Part shown: positions 45,690-55,397 of the stretch, piece after piece
How the letters are laid out: the number at the start of each line of letters is the position of its first letter
Position numbering within the stretch: position 1 is the first letter of the stretch
Position numbers and translations under genes: made by a program
Notes under the pieces: generated by a model
The model's input: only the letters and a program-made list of their open reading frames with translations
What the model was told of the DNA's origin: nothing
The model's database searches: none
Assembly: GCA_944363975.1 (NCBI GenBank)
Contig: CALVVU010000002.1
Coordinates: forward strand, 1 to 64,000
DNA length: 64,000 bases
Reading direction: 5' to 3'
Origin: Candidatus Coprovivens excrementavium
Lineage (GTDB): Bacteria > Bacillota_I > Bacilli_A > RF39 > UBA660

Positions 45690-45705
45690 TGAAAGGAATT
45701 TATTT

Positions 45706-46089
45706 ATGAATACTGAATTTGATAATGAAAGACCCATATATATCCAACTAGCAGAAATACTACGAATTAAAATAATAACTGGAGAATTAAAACAAGGTCA
45801 GAGAATCCCTTCTATAAGAGAATTAGCTCTTACAATGAAAGTAAATCCCAATACAATACTCAAAGCTCTTCTTGAACTAGAAAAAGAACAACTTATTTAT
45901 ACTGAACGGACTAATGGGAAATATGTTACATCAAACCAAGATTTAATTTCTTATGTTCGAAGTAATATAGCTAATGAGATAGTTCATAATTACTTAAATA
46001 AAATGCAAATCATTGGTCTTGATTATCAAGAAGCTTTAAAATACTTGCAAAATATAGGAGGAAAACAAAATGGAATTACTAGAATGTAA
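45706..46089 (+). CDS. GntR-family regulator, YtrA type
   Basis: 127 residues: the GntR winged helix (PIYIQLAEILRIKIITGEL in the first helix, then IPSIRELALTMKVNPNTILKAL) followed by only about 50 residues, the short YtrA-type C-terminus. YtrA regulators control the ABC transporter in their own operon, often for antimicrobial-peptide or cell-wall stress. That is the layout here: the ABC ATPase gene starts inside the last 20 bp of this gene. AAAGGAA precedes the start. Confidence 0.88.
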   Translation: MNTEFDNERPIYIQLAEILRIKIITGELKQGQRIPSIRELALTMKVNPNTILKALLELEKEQLIYTERTNGKYVTSNQDLISYVRSNIANEIVHNYLNKMQIIGLDYQEALKYLQNIGGKQNGITRM

Positions 46090-46769
46090 AAAATTAAATA
46101 AAGAAATAGATGGACGACAAATTTTAAAAGATATAAACTTAAAGATTCCTAAAGGTAAAATAGTTGGTTTATTAGGTAAAAATGGCGCTGGAAAACCCAC
46201 TTTAATAAAATTAATTAATTAATGATCTGTTGACTCCAACTAGTGGCGAGGTTTTAATTAATGGTCAAAAACCAGGAGTTGATTCTAAACGAATAATTTC
46301 ATATTTACCAGAACATACATATTTAGATAAAAACATGAATATAACAAAAGTTTTAGAATATTTCAAAACTTTTTATGACAACTTTAACGAAGAGAAAGCT
46401 GAAAGTTTATTAAAAAAATTGAATTTAGATAAAAATACACGTCTCAATAAAATGTCCAAAGGTATGCAAGAAAAACTTCAATTAATTCTCGTGATGAGCA
46501 GAGAAGCTGACTTATATATATTAGATGAACCACTAGGTGGGGTAGATCCAGCTACGAGAGACTACATTATTGATACAATTTTATCTAACTTTAAAGAAGG
46601 TTCAAGTATTATTATTTCCACTCATTTAATCGCCGATATTGAGCGAATTCTTGATGAAGTAATTTTTATAGATAATGGGACAATTAAATTAATTTCTGAT
46701 GCTGATGAATTAAGGAAAAAAGAAAAAACTTCAATCGATGAAATTTTTAGGAGGTCATTTAAATGTTAA
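46070..46769 (+). pseudogene. ABC transporter ATPase, broken by a 4-bp insertion
   Basis: The first frame (46070-46222) gives 50 residues of an ABC ATPase ending at TAA just after the Walker A region. The sequence continues in another frame from 46224 with DLLTPTSGEVLING, a signature MSKGMQEKLQ and Walker B LYILDEPLGGVD. The break is at three tandem TTAA units (46211-46222); with two units the frame would be whole. The Walker A also reads GAGKPT where GAGKST or GAGKTT is expected. Two independent lesions suggest true decay, though an assembly error or slippage-based switching is possible. A downstream TTG frame (46230-46769) would lack Walker A. Confidence 0.85.
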
Positions 46770-47554
46770 GTAAATTACTGAAATATGATTTACAATGGTT
46801 ATATAAATCATTAATTATCTTTTATTTCTTTACTATAATTTTTGCAATATCTAGTCATCTATTTGGGTTAATTAATAACTCTCTAATATTTTCGTTGCTA
46901 ACATCACTTTGTAATGGTATTTCTATCATTTTAATGATTAGTACTATAATTTATAACATTATATGTTTATGGATTCACTTTATAAAAAACATTTATAAAG
47001 AAGAATCATATTTAACTCATACATTACCGGTTAGTAAAACAAAAATCTTTTTAGCCAAAATATTTAGTTCTATTATAACTTTATTAACCTCAATAATAAT
47101 TGTTATTATTAGTATTTTCATCTGCTACTATAGTAATAGTAATCTTCAAGTATTAGAGAATGTTATTCAACCAATATTATCAATAATAAATGTTAATAGC
47201 ACAATTTTCATCATCTTCTTTATTATTCTCATATTTATTGAAGTATTGTATTTAATCATTTCTGGATATCTAGGAATAATTATTGGTTTTAAAAGTAATA
47301 ATCATAAGATAATTAAATCAATTGTTTATGGTTATGTTATATATCAAGCAATATCACTTATTAGTTTAGTTTTTCTATTCATTACAGCTCTTTTAAATCA
47401 TGAAATTATGAATTTATTTAAAACTACTTATATACCTTCAGCCAATCTATTAAAATTTATCTTAATTAGTATCTTCACTTTATATGTTGTCTTCATTTTT
47501 TTATATTCATACCTTGGAAACAAGCTTATCAAACGCGGTGTTAATATCGAATAA
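46763..47554 (+). CDS. ABC transporter permease, six-helix
   Basis: 263 residues with six predicted membrane helices (roughly 18-38, 50-72, 100-122, 145-168, 185-208 and 235-255). No sequence motif names the substrate. It follows the ATPase by overlapping its stop, and in YtrA-type operons such permeases export peptides or lipids. Because its ATPase gene is broken, the permease may be idle unless another ATPase serves it. It is intact, with AGGAGG before the start. Confidence 0.8.
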   Translation: MLSKLLKYDLQWLYKSLIIFYFFTIIFAISSHLFGLINNSLIFSLLTSLCNGISIILMISTIIYNIICLWIHFIKNIYKEESYLTHTLPVSKTKIFLAKIFSSIITLLTSIIIVIISIFICYYSNSNLQVLENVIQPILSIINVNSTIFIIFFIILIFIEVLYLIISGYLGIIIGFKSNNHKIIKSIVYGYVIYQAISLISLVFLFITALLNHEIMNLFKTTYIPSANLLKFILISIFTLYVVFIFLYSYLGNKLIKRGVNIE

Positions 47555-47582
47555 GAGAATTGTCAAATATTCTCTTTTTTAT
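47553..47582 (+). terminator. Terminator of the GntR-ABC operon
   Basis: AAGAGAAT (47553-47560) and ATTCTCTT (47569-47576) pair at the stop codon, then Ts. Confidence 0.8.
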
Positions 47583-47647
47583 TATACCTAAGAATAATTT
47601 AATAATAATAGATTTATGATATAATAATAACGAAAAGGAGAATAAAC

Positions 47648-49399
47648 ATGGATAAGAGATTATTAGAAATAAAAAAAGATTGCTTACAAAATAAAAAGAA
47701 AGAAGAAAAGAAGAGTAATTCTCTATCATATAAAAGATTACTTACGTTTTTTATATTTTTTATTACAATATGTCTTTATATCTATAATCATCATAATATA
47801 ATTTTAATTATATCTTTACTATTTTTTATAATTTTTATCATTTTAGTTTTCTGCCATAATAAAGTTATAAAAAATATTCATAAAATAGATAAATATTTAG
47901 AAATTATAACTCGTTATGAAAATCGTTTAACTGATAAATGGCAAAATGAAACTTTAAACCAAGAAGGAGAGTTTGACCATCCTATCAACGATCTTGATAT
48001 TATCGGCGATAATTCTTTACTAAAATATATAAATTTCACTAACTCAATAGGTGGATTAAAAAACCTAATAAAATCATTATCATTAACTAATTATAATAAG
48101 AAAACTATTCTAAATAACCAATCATCAATTACAGAACTAAAAGACAAACAATCTTTTATTTTAGATTTTCAATATGAAATATCAACTATTGATAATATCA
48201 AAGAACTAAACTATTCAGAAATACTTTCATATTTCAATCAAAAATCCCAAGATAATAAAATAGTTTTAAGAATTTCTCTTATCTTATCAGCTATAACTAT
48301 TATAATCGCTACCTTATCTTTAATTCATATCTTGCCAGTTTATTTCTTTCTTTGCTTAGCTCTAATTCAATTAGCATTCACGTATTTTTTTAGTAAAAAA
48401 TATCAAGATGAATTTTCTATTATTGATAAAACAGCACGTGATTTAAGTAATTTAAATAAACTTTATCAATTGATTATTCAAACTACTTTTACTTCTGAAA
48501 ATAATCAAAAATTACAAAATAATATCCAAAAAGGTCAAAGAAGTTTAATAGAATTAACTAAAATAGCTTCTTTAAACTCATATCGTTTAAATTTTATAAC
48601 TTATATCATTTTTAATGTTTTCTTTTCATTAAATTTTATTATTATTCATAAATATCATTTATTATTAAAACATAAAATAACTGCTTTAAAAACTAGTATC
48701 CAATCTTTAGAAGAATTTGAAAAACTTATTAGTTTAACAACTATTTGTTTCGTTAAAAAGCAAATAACTCTTCCTATAATAAGCGATACATTAAAAATTG
48801 AATTAAAAAATATTAAACATCCATTACTTAAAGAAGATAATTGTATAGCTAATGATTTCAGCTGTAATAAAGATATTAATATCATAACTGGTTCTAATAT
48901 GAGTGGCAAAACATCGTTTATGAAAACTATTGGTATAAACTTAGTATTGGCATATAATGGGGCTTATGTTAATGCGTCAACATTTAATTTCCCGATTACT
49001 AAATTATTTACTTCTATTAATGTTAAAGATGATATTAATAAAGGTATTTCTACTTTCTATGGTGAACTAAAGCGAATAAAAGATATCTTAGATTATAGTG
49101 AGAAAAATAATACCCCAATGATTATCTTCATAGATGAAATCTTTAAGGGTACAAATTATAATGACCGAATACTTGGAGCTAAGGAAACTTTAAAACAATT
49201 GTCATCATTAAACTGTATTGTTTTTTTAACAACTCACGATTTTGAATTATGCAGTATTAAAAATAAAATTATTAAAAACTATCATTTTAGTGAACAATAC
49301 CATCAAAATCGTATTATCTTCGATTACAAAATAAAAGAAGGACAATGTCATACAACAAATGCTAAATATTTAATGCGTCAAATGAAAATAATAAAGTAG
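47648..49399 (+). CDS. Membrane-anchored MutS-family ATPase
   Basis: 583 residues. Two hydrophobic helices near the N-terminus (about 32-50 and 52-72), two more around 207-240, then a helical lever region and a MutS C-terminal ATPase domain: Walker A GSNMSGKTSF (about 414), NVKDDINKGISTFYGELKRI, Walker B IIFIDEIFKGTN and the switch FLTTHDFEL. The mismatch-binding domains of MutS are missing. Membrane MutS-like proteins of this type are uncharacterised. The extended -10 TGATATAAT (47617-47625) drives it; AAAAGGAG precedes the start. Confidence 0.85.
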   Translation: MDKRLLEIKKDCLQNKKKEEKKSNSLSYKRLLTFFIFFITICLYIYNHHNIILIISLLFFIIFIILVFCHNKVIKNIHKIDKYLEIITRYENRLTDKWQNETLNQEGEFDHPINDLDIIGDNSLLKYINFTNSIGGLKNLIKSLSLTNYNKKTILNNQSSITELKDKQSFILDFQYEISTIDNIKELNYSEILSYFNQKSQDNKIVLRISLILSAITIIIATLSLIHILPVYFFLCLALIQLAFTYFFSKKYQDEFSIIDKTARDLSNLNKLYQLIIQTTFTSENNQKLQNNIQKGQRSLIELTKIASLNSYRLNFITYIIFNVFFSLNFIIIHKYHLLLKHKITALKTSIQSLEEFEKLISLTTICFVKKQITLPIISDTLKIELKNIKHPLLKEDNCIANDFSCNKDINIITGSNMSGKTSFMKTIGINLVLAYNGAYVNASTFNFPITKLFTSINVKDDINKGISTFYGELKRIKDILDYSEKNNTPMIIFIDEIFKGTNYNDRILGAKETLKQLSSLNCIVFLTTHDFELCSIKNKIIKNYHFSEQYHQNRIIFDYKIKEGQCHTTNAKYLMRQMKIIK

Positions 49400-49406
49400 G
49401 TGAATT

Positions 49407-50396
49407 ATGAAAAAAAGTTCTTTAATTTTTATTAGTTTTATTCTTTTTATTTCGTGTTCAACTATGGTCAATGCTGCTAGTAATCCTTATAAACAAACTA
49501 GTTCTTTTGGCACAAATTGCACTTGGTATGCTTGGAAAATGGCTTATGAAAAAGGTGGTGTTGCTCTGCCAGGATGGGGGAATGCTAAAGATTGGTACAA
49601 CGATGCTAAAAAAGATGGTTATAAAGTTGGCTCAACTCCCAAAGCTAATTCCATTGTTGTTTGGGGCAATTGGACTTCCTATGGTCATGTTGGTTATGTT
49701 GAATCAGTAACTTCTAACACTCTTCATGTATGGGATTCAACTGGTCCATGCATTGACAGAGAAGATGAAGAATTTAAACAATGTATTGCCAATGGAGTAA
49801 GTGAGGAAACAGACCGAATTTGCTATGCCAATGCCAAAAGAAAAGCTTGCGAATATACAATTTCACCATCGGATTATGAAATAACTGGTTATATCTATTT
49901 AGATGAAAAACCAACTAAAAAAAACTCATCTTCATCTTCAAATAAAACCTCACCATCAAATAATAATTCATCGAGCTCATCAGAAGAGACTAAATCAAAT
50001 AACGCATATTTAAAAGAGTTACATATTACTGATACAGAACTATCTTTTACAAAAGAAACTTTTATTTACAAAGCTGAAGTTCCATCAACTCTTACCGAAA
50101 TAGAAATAACAGCTACCCCGGAAGATGAAAAAGCTAAAATAACTGGCTTAGGAAAGTATTCTCTTCAAGACGGATTAAATGAATTTATCATTGAAGTTAC
50201 AGCCGAAGATAAAACAAAACAAACTTATAAGATTTTTCTTACTAGGCAACCACAACCAGTAGAACAAGAATCAATTACAATTCCTCAAGTCAATAAAAAA
50301 GAAAAAAATAATGTTTTTCTAATTATCTCTTTAATAATTATTGCCATTTTACTTATAGCTCCTTTAACTATAATTTTTATCAAAAGAAAAAATTAA
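49407..50396 (+). CDS. CHAP-domain peptidoglycan hydrolase with C-terminal anchor
   Basis: 329 residues. A signal peptide (residues 1-24, ending VNAAS) precedes a CHAP domain with catalytic Cys38 (GTNCTWYAW) and His94 (SYGHVGYVE). A Ser/Asn-rich linker (170-200) leads to a cadherin-like beta-sandwich domain (FTKETFIYKAEVPST, ITATPEDEKAKITG) and a final membrane helix with a basic end. It should cleave peptidoglycan stem or cross-bridge peptides at the cell surface. It lies 7 bp after the MutS-like gene and before the second UmuC pair, probably in the same transcript. Confidence 0.88.
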   Translation: MKKSSLIFISFILFISCSTMVNAASNPYKQTSSFGTNCTWYAWKMAYEKGGVALPGWGNAKDWYNDAKKDGYKVGSTPKANSIVVWGNWTSYGHVGYVESVTSNTLHVWDSTGPCIDREDEEFKQCIANGVSEETDRICYANAKRKACEYTISPSDYEITGYIYLDEKPTKKNSSSSSNKTSPSNNNSSSSSEETKSNNAYLKELHITDTELSFTKETFIYKAEVPSTLTEIEITATPEDEKAKITGLGKYSLQDGLNEFIIEVTAEDKTKQTYKIFLTRQPQPVEQESITIPQVNKKEKNNVFLIISLIIIAILLIAPLTIIFIKRKN

Positions 50397-50413
50397 AAAA
50401 GTGAGGTGCCAAA

Positions 50414-51898
50414 ATGAGTAGTAAGACTTATTTATGTATTGATTTAAAAAGTTTCTATGCGTCAGTTGAATGCCTCGAAAGAAATCTTGATCCCTTAACA
50501 ACAAATTTAGTAGTTGCAGATCTTAATCGTACTAATAAAACTATCTGTCTTGCTATCAGTCCTTCTTTAAAAAAATATGGTCTTCCTGGACGTGCTCGCT
50601 TGTTTGAAGTTGAAAAGAAAATAAAAGAAATAAATAAGTTACGCCAAAAAAATAAACCATTACTAGGTAAATCTTATGATATAAATGAATTAAATAATAA
50701 TCAATCACTCGCTGTTGATTATATTATTGCTCCTCCTAGAATGTCTTATTATATGAAATATAGTACAATGATATATAATATTTATTTAAAATATCTTTCT
50801 TCCGAAGATATCTTTTCTTATTCAATTGATGAGATATTTTGTGATGTTACTAACTATTTAAATTATTATCATTGTACAGGACGTGAACTTGCTACTAAGA
50901 TGATTCATGATGTTTTTGATACTTGTGGAATTACAGCTACGGCTGGGATTGGCACTAATTTATACTTATGTAAAATAGCTATGGATATTGTTGCCAAACA
51001 TTGTGAACCGAATGAAAAAGGTGTAAGAATTGCCGAATTAGATGAAATGTCATATCGTCGTCTATTATGGGATCACCAACCGCTTACTGATTTTTGGCGT
51101 GTTGGAAAAGGGTATGCTGAAAGACTTAAGAAAAATAATCTTTATACAATGGGTGACATAGCTCGTTGCTCTATTCAAAATGAAGACTTGCTTTATAAAT
51201 TATTTGGTATTAATGCTGAACTATTAATTGATCATGCCTGGGGTTATGAACCTTGTACTATTGCAAGTGTTAAAAAATTTAAACCATCAGCTAGCAGTCT
51301 TGGTACTAGTCAAGTTCTACCATATCCATATGATTATCAAAAAGCAGAATTAGTAATTAGAGAAATGGCTGACGATTTAGCTCTTTCCTTAGTAAAAAAG
51401 AATCTTAAAACAAAGCAATTAGTCCTAACTATCGGTTATGACATCGAAAACTTAATTAATCAAGAACAAAGAAAAAGATATCAAGGAGAAATTGTAATAG
51501 ATCGTTATGGTCGTAAGATTCCTAAACCATCTCATGGAACAATTAATTTGAAAAATAATACCTCATCAAGTTCTAAAATCGTTACATCCGCAGTTGAATT
51601 ATATAATCGTCTTATCAATCATGATTTATTAATTCGTCGTTTAAATTTAACTGCTACACATTTAATTAATAAAAATGAAATAAAAGATAATTCTCAATAT
51701 GAACAAATAAGTTTATTTTCTTCTGATAATTTTGAAGAAAATGATTCGGTTAAAGAACGTGAAGATGAACGTCTTCAAAAAATTATCCTTAACATAAAAG
51801 AAAAATATGGTAAAAATGCTCTTTTAAAAGGTATAAACCTTGAAGATGGATCTACTGCCCAAGAGAGAAACAAATTAATAGGAGGTCATAAAGGATGA
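50414..51898 (+). CDS. Y-family DNA polymerase (UmuC/DinB-like), copy 2
   Basis: 494 residues. Catalytic motifs: CIDLKSFYASVEC at the N-terminus and YSIDEIFCDVTNYL. The HhH thumb reads WRVGKGYAERLKKNNL. An insert of about 60 residues (PSHGTINLKNNTSSS region, 345-400) makes it longer than copy 1. The C-terminus STAQERNKLIGGH matches that of copy 1. It is a lesion-bypass polymerase of the UvrX class. No LexA box is visible before it. Its stop overlaps the YolD start (ATGA), as in copy 1. Confidence 0.9.
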   Translation: MSSKTYLCIDLKSFYASVECLERNLDPLTTNLVVADLNRTNKTICLAISPSLKKYGLPGRARLFEVEKKIKEINKLRQKNKPLLGKSYDINELNNNQSLAVDYIIAPPRMSYYMKYSTMIYNIYLKYLSSEDIFSYSIDEIFCDVTNYLNYYHCTGRELATKMIHDVFDTCGITATAGIGTNLYLCKIAMDIVAKHCEPNEKGVRIAELDEMSYRRLLWDHQPLTDFWRVGKGYAERLKKNNLYTMGDIARCSIQNEDLLYKLFGINAELLIDHAWGYEPCTIASVKKFKPSASSLGTSQVLPYPYDYQKAELVIREMADDLALSLVKKNLKTKQLVLTIGYDIENLINQEQRKRYQGEIVIDRYGRKIPKPSHGTINLKNNTSSSSKIVTSAVELYNRLINHDLLIRRLNLTATHLINKNEIKDNSQYEQISLFSSDNFEENDSVKEREDERLQKIILNIKEKYGKNALLKGINLEDGSTAQERNKLIGGHKG

Positions 51899-52311
51899 GT
51901 ACTAAAGCTGAAATTAAATACTCTGATATAATTAATCTTCCTCACCATGTTTCATCAAAGTATAAACCAATGTCTATTGAAGCGCGTTCTGCCCAATTTG
52001 CACCATTTGCTGCCTTAACAGGTTATAATGATGAACTTGCTGAAGCTGAAAGAACAACATCTCCTAAAATAGAACTTACTGAAAATGCTAAAGAAATATT
52101 AGATAATAAAATAAATTATCTTCTTCATTATCCAAATAAAAATAATTATTTAAAAATAACATATTTTATTCCAGATAATAAAAAAGAAGGAGGTTATTAT
52201 AAAACAATAACTACTCAAATAAATAAGATAGACTCTCTAAAGAAAATAATCTACCTTCAAGATAATACCTCTATTCCAATTTCTAATATTATTGATATAA
52301 TCATTGATTAA
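51895..52311 (+). CDS. YolD-like protein, copy 2
   Basis: 138 residues with a clear YolD signature: IINLPHHVSSKYKPMSIEAR, then AQFAPFAALTGYNDEL, a helical middle and a beta-rich end. It is longer than copy 1 (103 residues) and the two are only distantly alike. It overlaps umuC copy 2 by 4 bp, which confirms the pairing; the role in polymerase function is unproven. Confidence 0.85.
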   Translation: MSTKAEIKYSDIINLPHHVSSKYKPMSIEARSAQFAPFAALTGYNDELAEAERTTSPKIELTENAKEILDNKINYLLHYPNKNNYLKITYFIPDNKKEGGYYKTITTQINKIDSLKKIIYLQDNTSIPISNIIDIIID

Positions 52312-52322
52312 TTTTATTATTT

Positions 52323-52356
52323 AACTGAATCATTAAATGATTCAGTTTATATTTTT
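52323..52356 (+). terminator. Terminator of the UmuC/YolD copy 2 operon
   Basis: AACTGAATCA and TGATTCAGTT pair with a short TTAA turn, followed by a T-rich tract. Confidence 0.75.
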
Positions 52357-52490
52357 AACATAAATTATCTTCAGTTATTTGTATATTAAAAACTTGACGT
52401 ATTATACAAAAAAAACTTTTTTCTTATCTTTTTTATGATATAATAAAAAAGTAAGATAGGGGATTATATAATAGATTGGATGTGATTCAA

Positions 52491-54755
52491 ATGGGTCTAT
52501 TTGACAAATTTAAAAAGAAAGAAAATGTTAATAATGTTCCCGTTCCTCCCCAAAGTGAACCTTTAGAACAAAATGTGGTGCCTTCTAGCCCTGATACTGA
52601 AAGTAATCAGGCAATTGCTGTAACAGTTAGTCCTGATAGTAATCCTTTTGTAGAAACAACTCCTCAAGAAGAGGTTCCTAATGTAGAACAGCAACAAGTG
52701 CCAACATTTGATAATATGTTTAACGCTACACCAGGAGATTTAATAATGCCCGAAAATACCAATCCTGTTGTTGAAGAGCAACAAATTCCTGAAATGCAAA
52801 TTCAAAATGTTGAAGTTAACGAAGCTGGAGAAGTCGTAGCAGAACAACCTTCTATAGCTCCAGAAGCAGCATCTGTTGAATATCAAGTTCAAGATCTTAA
52901 TCAACAGCCTATGTTAAATACTGAAGGGATAGTAGAGGAACAAACTAAAGAAGATATGATAACTCAAATGGTAAGTGACAATGTTGATGCTACAGAACAA
53001 ATGGCTATGCAAGAAGAGACATCTATCCCAGTTGTTCAGCCTGAAGAACAGATAGTAAATCAAGTGGCAACAGATACTCCTACAATTGAGCCAGTTCAAA
53101 ATCAAGCACAAGAACAAGTTATTGAGCAAAATATCGAGCAGCCAATTGAACAAGTAACTCAAACAGAGCCACTGATTGAACAACCCGTTGAACAATATTC
53201 TGAACAATTAATAAATACAGATCAACCAGAACAACTAATAGAAGAGAATCAAATTCCACTTGAACAATCTAATCTAGAGGTTTCTCAGCCAGTATCTCAA
53301 GAAGTACCTACTCAAGAAATTATTTCAGAACAGATTACAGATCCAACGTCTCAAGAACAAAGCCCAGAAGTAGTAATGCCAGCACCAACAGTTGAAAATA
53401 CAGTTCCATCTGTTGATACCCAAGTTCAACAGGACGCACCATTAGCTACCGAAGAAATTGAAGACATAATACCAACAGAAACGATTATTCCAACTGAAAT
53501 AATTGAAAGTCAAAACAATCCTGTTGAATTGACTCCAACTCCAACCCAAGAACAATCATCAGAACCAGTTCTTGAATTGACAAACGACGATAATAATTTA
53601 AATATTCAAATTAATACAGCTCCAACAGCTGATAATGTAGTTGAACCAACTTCTCCTACGACATCTACTCAAGATTTATATGCAGAACCTACTAACGAAG
53701 AAACTCAGGAAGTAGAAGAACAAATTCAACCTCAAGAAGAACAACCAGTAGTTGATCAAGTAACTACAATGCCAGAAGAATCACAATCTACACCAGAAGA
53801 GTCTGCCGAACAACCAGTACTAGAAGAGATAACACCAATTATCGAAGAACAACCAGTACCTGTAGCAGAACCTCAAGTAGAATCAACGACTGAAAAAGCT
53901 GAAGAATCAACTTCAATACCAGAAAGTCAAGAAAATGCTGAAGCATCAGTAGTTGAAACTCCTGAAGTGCCATCAACTGATAGCCCTGAGCTTCAATCTG
54001 TTGAAACTCCGGAAACTCAAGTAGCTGAGCCAATAGTAGAACCTGTTGCTGAAGTAACTGAAACTAACGTTTCAGAAGGTGATGAATCGGCTTCAAGTAG
54101 CGAACCAGTCTCAGCACCATTAATCGCCGAAGAACAAGAAGAAATTGTTGTACAACCTTCAGAAGAATCTCAAGAGCAAACAACTCCAGAAGAAGCAACA
54201 CCAATTATTGCCGAAGAAGAATCATCTATTCCTATAGTTGAAAATAATCAAGAAATAGTAGAAGAGTCAAATACTAAAGAAGAATCAGAAGAAAATTCAT
54301 CTGAAGAAACTTCAGTAGCGCCAATTATCGAAGAAAAGCAAGAAGAGTTAAATCTAGGTTCTAGTGAACCGACCATTGAAGAAACAACTCCAGAAAAATC
54401 AGATGACGAAGAATCATCTAAAGATGAAGCGACTCCAGAAGAAGTTGAATTATCTTCGACTCCGGAAGAAGTTCCAACACCAGAAACAGCAATTAAAGAT
54501 GAAACTCCATTACCAAACGATGAAGTTCAAAATCAAGAAATTTCCAATATTGAATTTCCAACAATTAATACCCCAAACCCAATTGATTTAAATAATGAAA
54601 TTAATCCAATGGGTCCAACAATTGTAGAAACTGAAGAAGCTGAAGAAGGAACTTATATTTCTGAACCAACTCCAACAAAATTCTGTAATAATTGTGGAGT
54701 AATGCTAACTGATGATTCAAGTATTTGTCCATCATGCGGTGAACCAATAGATTAA
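52491..54755 (+). CDS. Long acidic, disordered protein with C-terminal zinc ribbon
   Basis: 754 residues from ATG 52491; the frame opens upstream, but GGATGTGAT ends just before this ATG. After MGLFDKFKKKE come about 700 residues almost only of Glu, Gln, Pro, Thr, Ser, Val and Ile, in loose repeats such as EQPVEQ and PEESQ. There is no membrane segment or signal peptide. The last 25 residues form a zinc ribbon, KFCNNCGVMLTDDSSICPSC, with two CxxC pairs. It looks like a cytoplasmic scaffold or adaptor; the function is unknown. It is driven by TGATATAAT (52436-52444). Confidence 0.75.
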   Translation: MGLFDKFKKKENVNNVPVPPQSEPLEQNVVPSSPDTESNQAIAVTVSPDSNPFVETTPQEEVPNVEQQQVPTFDNMFNATPGDLIMPENTNPVVEEQQIPEMQIQNVEVNEAGEVVAEQPSIAPEAASVEYQVQDLNQQPMLNTEGIVEEQTKEDMITQMVSDNVDATEQMAMQEETSIPVVQPEEQIVNQVATDTPTIEPVQNQAQEQVIEQNIEQPIEQVTQTEPLIEQPVEQYSEQLINTDQPEQLIEENQIPLEQSNLEVSQPVSQEVPTQEIISEQITDPTSQEQSPEVVMPAPTVENTVPSVDTQVQQDAPLATEEIEDIIPTETIIPTEIIESQNNPVELTPTPTQEQSSEPVLELTNDDNNLNIQINTAPTADNVVEPTSPTTSTQDLYAEPTNEETQEVEEQIQPQEEQPVVDQVTTMPEESQSTPEESAEQPVLEEITPIIEEQPVPVAEPQVESTTEKAEESTSIPESQENAEASVVETPEVPSTDSPELQSVETPETQVAEPIVEPVAEVTETNVSEGDESASSSEPVSAPLIAEEQEEIVVQPSEESQEQTTPEEATPIIAEEESSIPIVENNQEIVEESNTKEESEENSSEETSVAPIIEEKQEELNLGSSEPTIEETTPEKSDDEESSKDEATPEEVELSSTPEEVPTPETAIKDETPLPNDEVQNQEISNIEFPTINTPNPIDLNNEINPMGPTIVETEEAEEGTYISEPTPTKFCNNCGVMLTDDSSICPSCGEPID

Positions 54756-54756
54756 A

Positions 54757-54784
54757 ATAAAAAGCTATAGTGCTTTTTATTTTT
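54757..54784 (+). terminator. Terminator of the zinc-ribbon protein gene
   Basis: ATAAAAAGC (54757-54765) and GCTTTTTAT (54772-54780) form a stem with T-rich tail. Confidence 0.7.
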
Positions 54785-54820
54785 ATATGCTAAAATAAAA
54801 AAAGAAAAGGTGGAGTGTTT

Positions 54821-55345
54821 ATGAACGAAGAAAAGAAAAGAATTGCTAGAACTGATTATTTACCATGGGAAGAATATTTCATGTCAGTAGCAAAATTATC
54901 AGCAATGCGTAGCAAAGATCCTAATACTCAAGTTGGTGCTTGTATCGTTGATAAAACAAATCGTATTCTATCAATTGGATACAATGGTACTCCAAATGGT
55001 TATGATGATAATGACTTTCCTTGGGAAAGAGAAGGTGAACCATTAGAGACAAAATACCTATATGTTGTCCATGCTGAAAGAAATGCTATATTAAATTATC
55101 GTGGAAGTCGTAAAGACTTAGAAGGCGCTACTATCTACGTTGACTTATTTCCTTGTAATGAATGTGCTAAAGAAATTATTCAATGTGGAATCAAAGAAGT
55201 TGTTTACTTATCAGATAAATATGCCAATACTGAAAGTACAATTGCTTCTAAAAGATTATTTGATGCTTGTGGTGTTACATATCGTCAATTAGAAGTAGAA
55301 AAAGAGATAACTTTAACATTAAAACCACAAAATCCAAAAGAATAA
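54821..55345 (+). CDS. comEB: dCMP deaminase (ComEB-like)
   Basis: 174 residues from ATG 54821, behind AAAGGTGGAGTG. The zinc site is complete: VVHAERNAI (His ligand and catalytic Glu) and [10 protein letters not shown] (two Cys ligands). The substrate region [21 protein letters not shown] is typical of the dCMP deaminase family, which makes dUMP for thymidylate synthesis. A TGCTAAAAT-type extended -10 lies 25 bp upstream. The gene is in its own transcript, with a terminator behind it. Confidence 0.95.
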   Translation: MNEEKKRIARTDYLPWEEYFMSVAKLSAMRSKDPNTQVGACIVDKTNRILSIGYNGTPNGYDDNDFPWEREGEPLETKYLYVVHAERNAILNYRGSRKDLEGATIYVDLFPCNECAKEIIQCGIKEVVYLSDKYANTESTIASKRLFDACGVTYRQLEVEKEITLTLKPQNPKE

Positions 55346-55364
55346 TTTTGCTTATTCTTTTTTA
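55336..55364 (+). terminator. Terminator of comEB
   Basis: AAAGAATAA and TTATTCTTT pair over the stop codon, then Ts. The miaB promoter TGATATAAT (55368-55376) follows directly. Confidence 0.8.
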
Positions 55365-55397
55365 TTTTGATATAATTTATAAACGGAAGTGATAACT

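Noticed and set aside
46230-46769. Independent gene for a 179-residue ABC protein starting at TTG
   Set aside because: It lacks Walker A, begins in the middle of the ATPase fold and continues the frame broken at 46220; it is the rest of a pseudogene.
49471-49710. Plus-strand frame inside the CHAP gene
   Set aside because: It is a shadow frame with no ribosome site; the CHAP motifs are in the other frame.
52914-54033. Minus-strand and alternative-frame ORFs within the zinc-ribbon gene
   Set aside because: They arise from low-complexity GAA/CAA repeats and lack ribosome sites.
52491-54755. CRISPR-like or tandem DNA repeats in the acidic gene
   Set aside because: The repetition is at amino-acid level and irregular in unit length; no fixed direct repeats and spacers are present.
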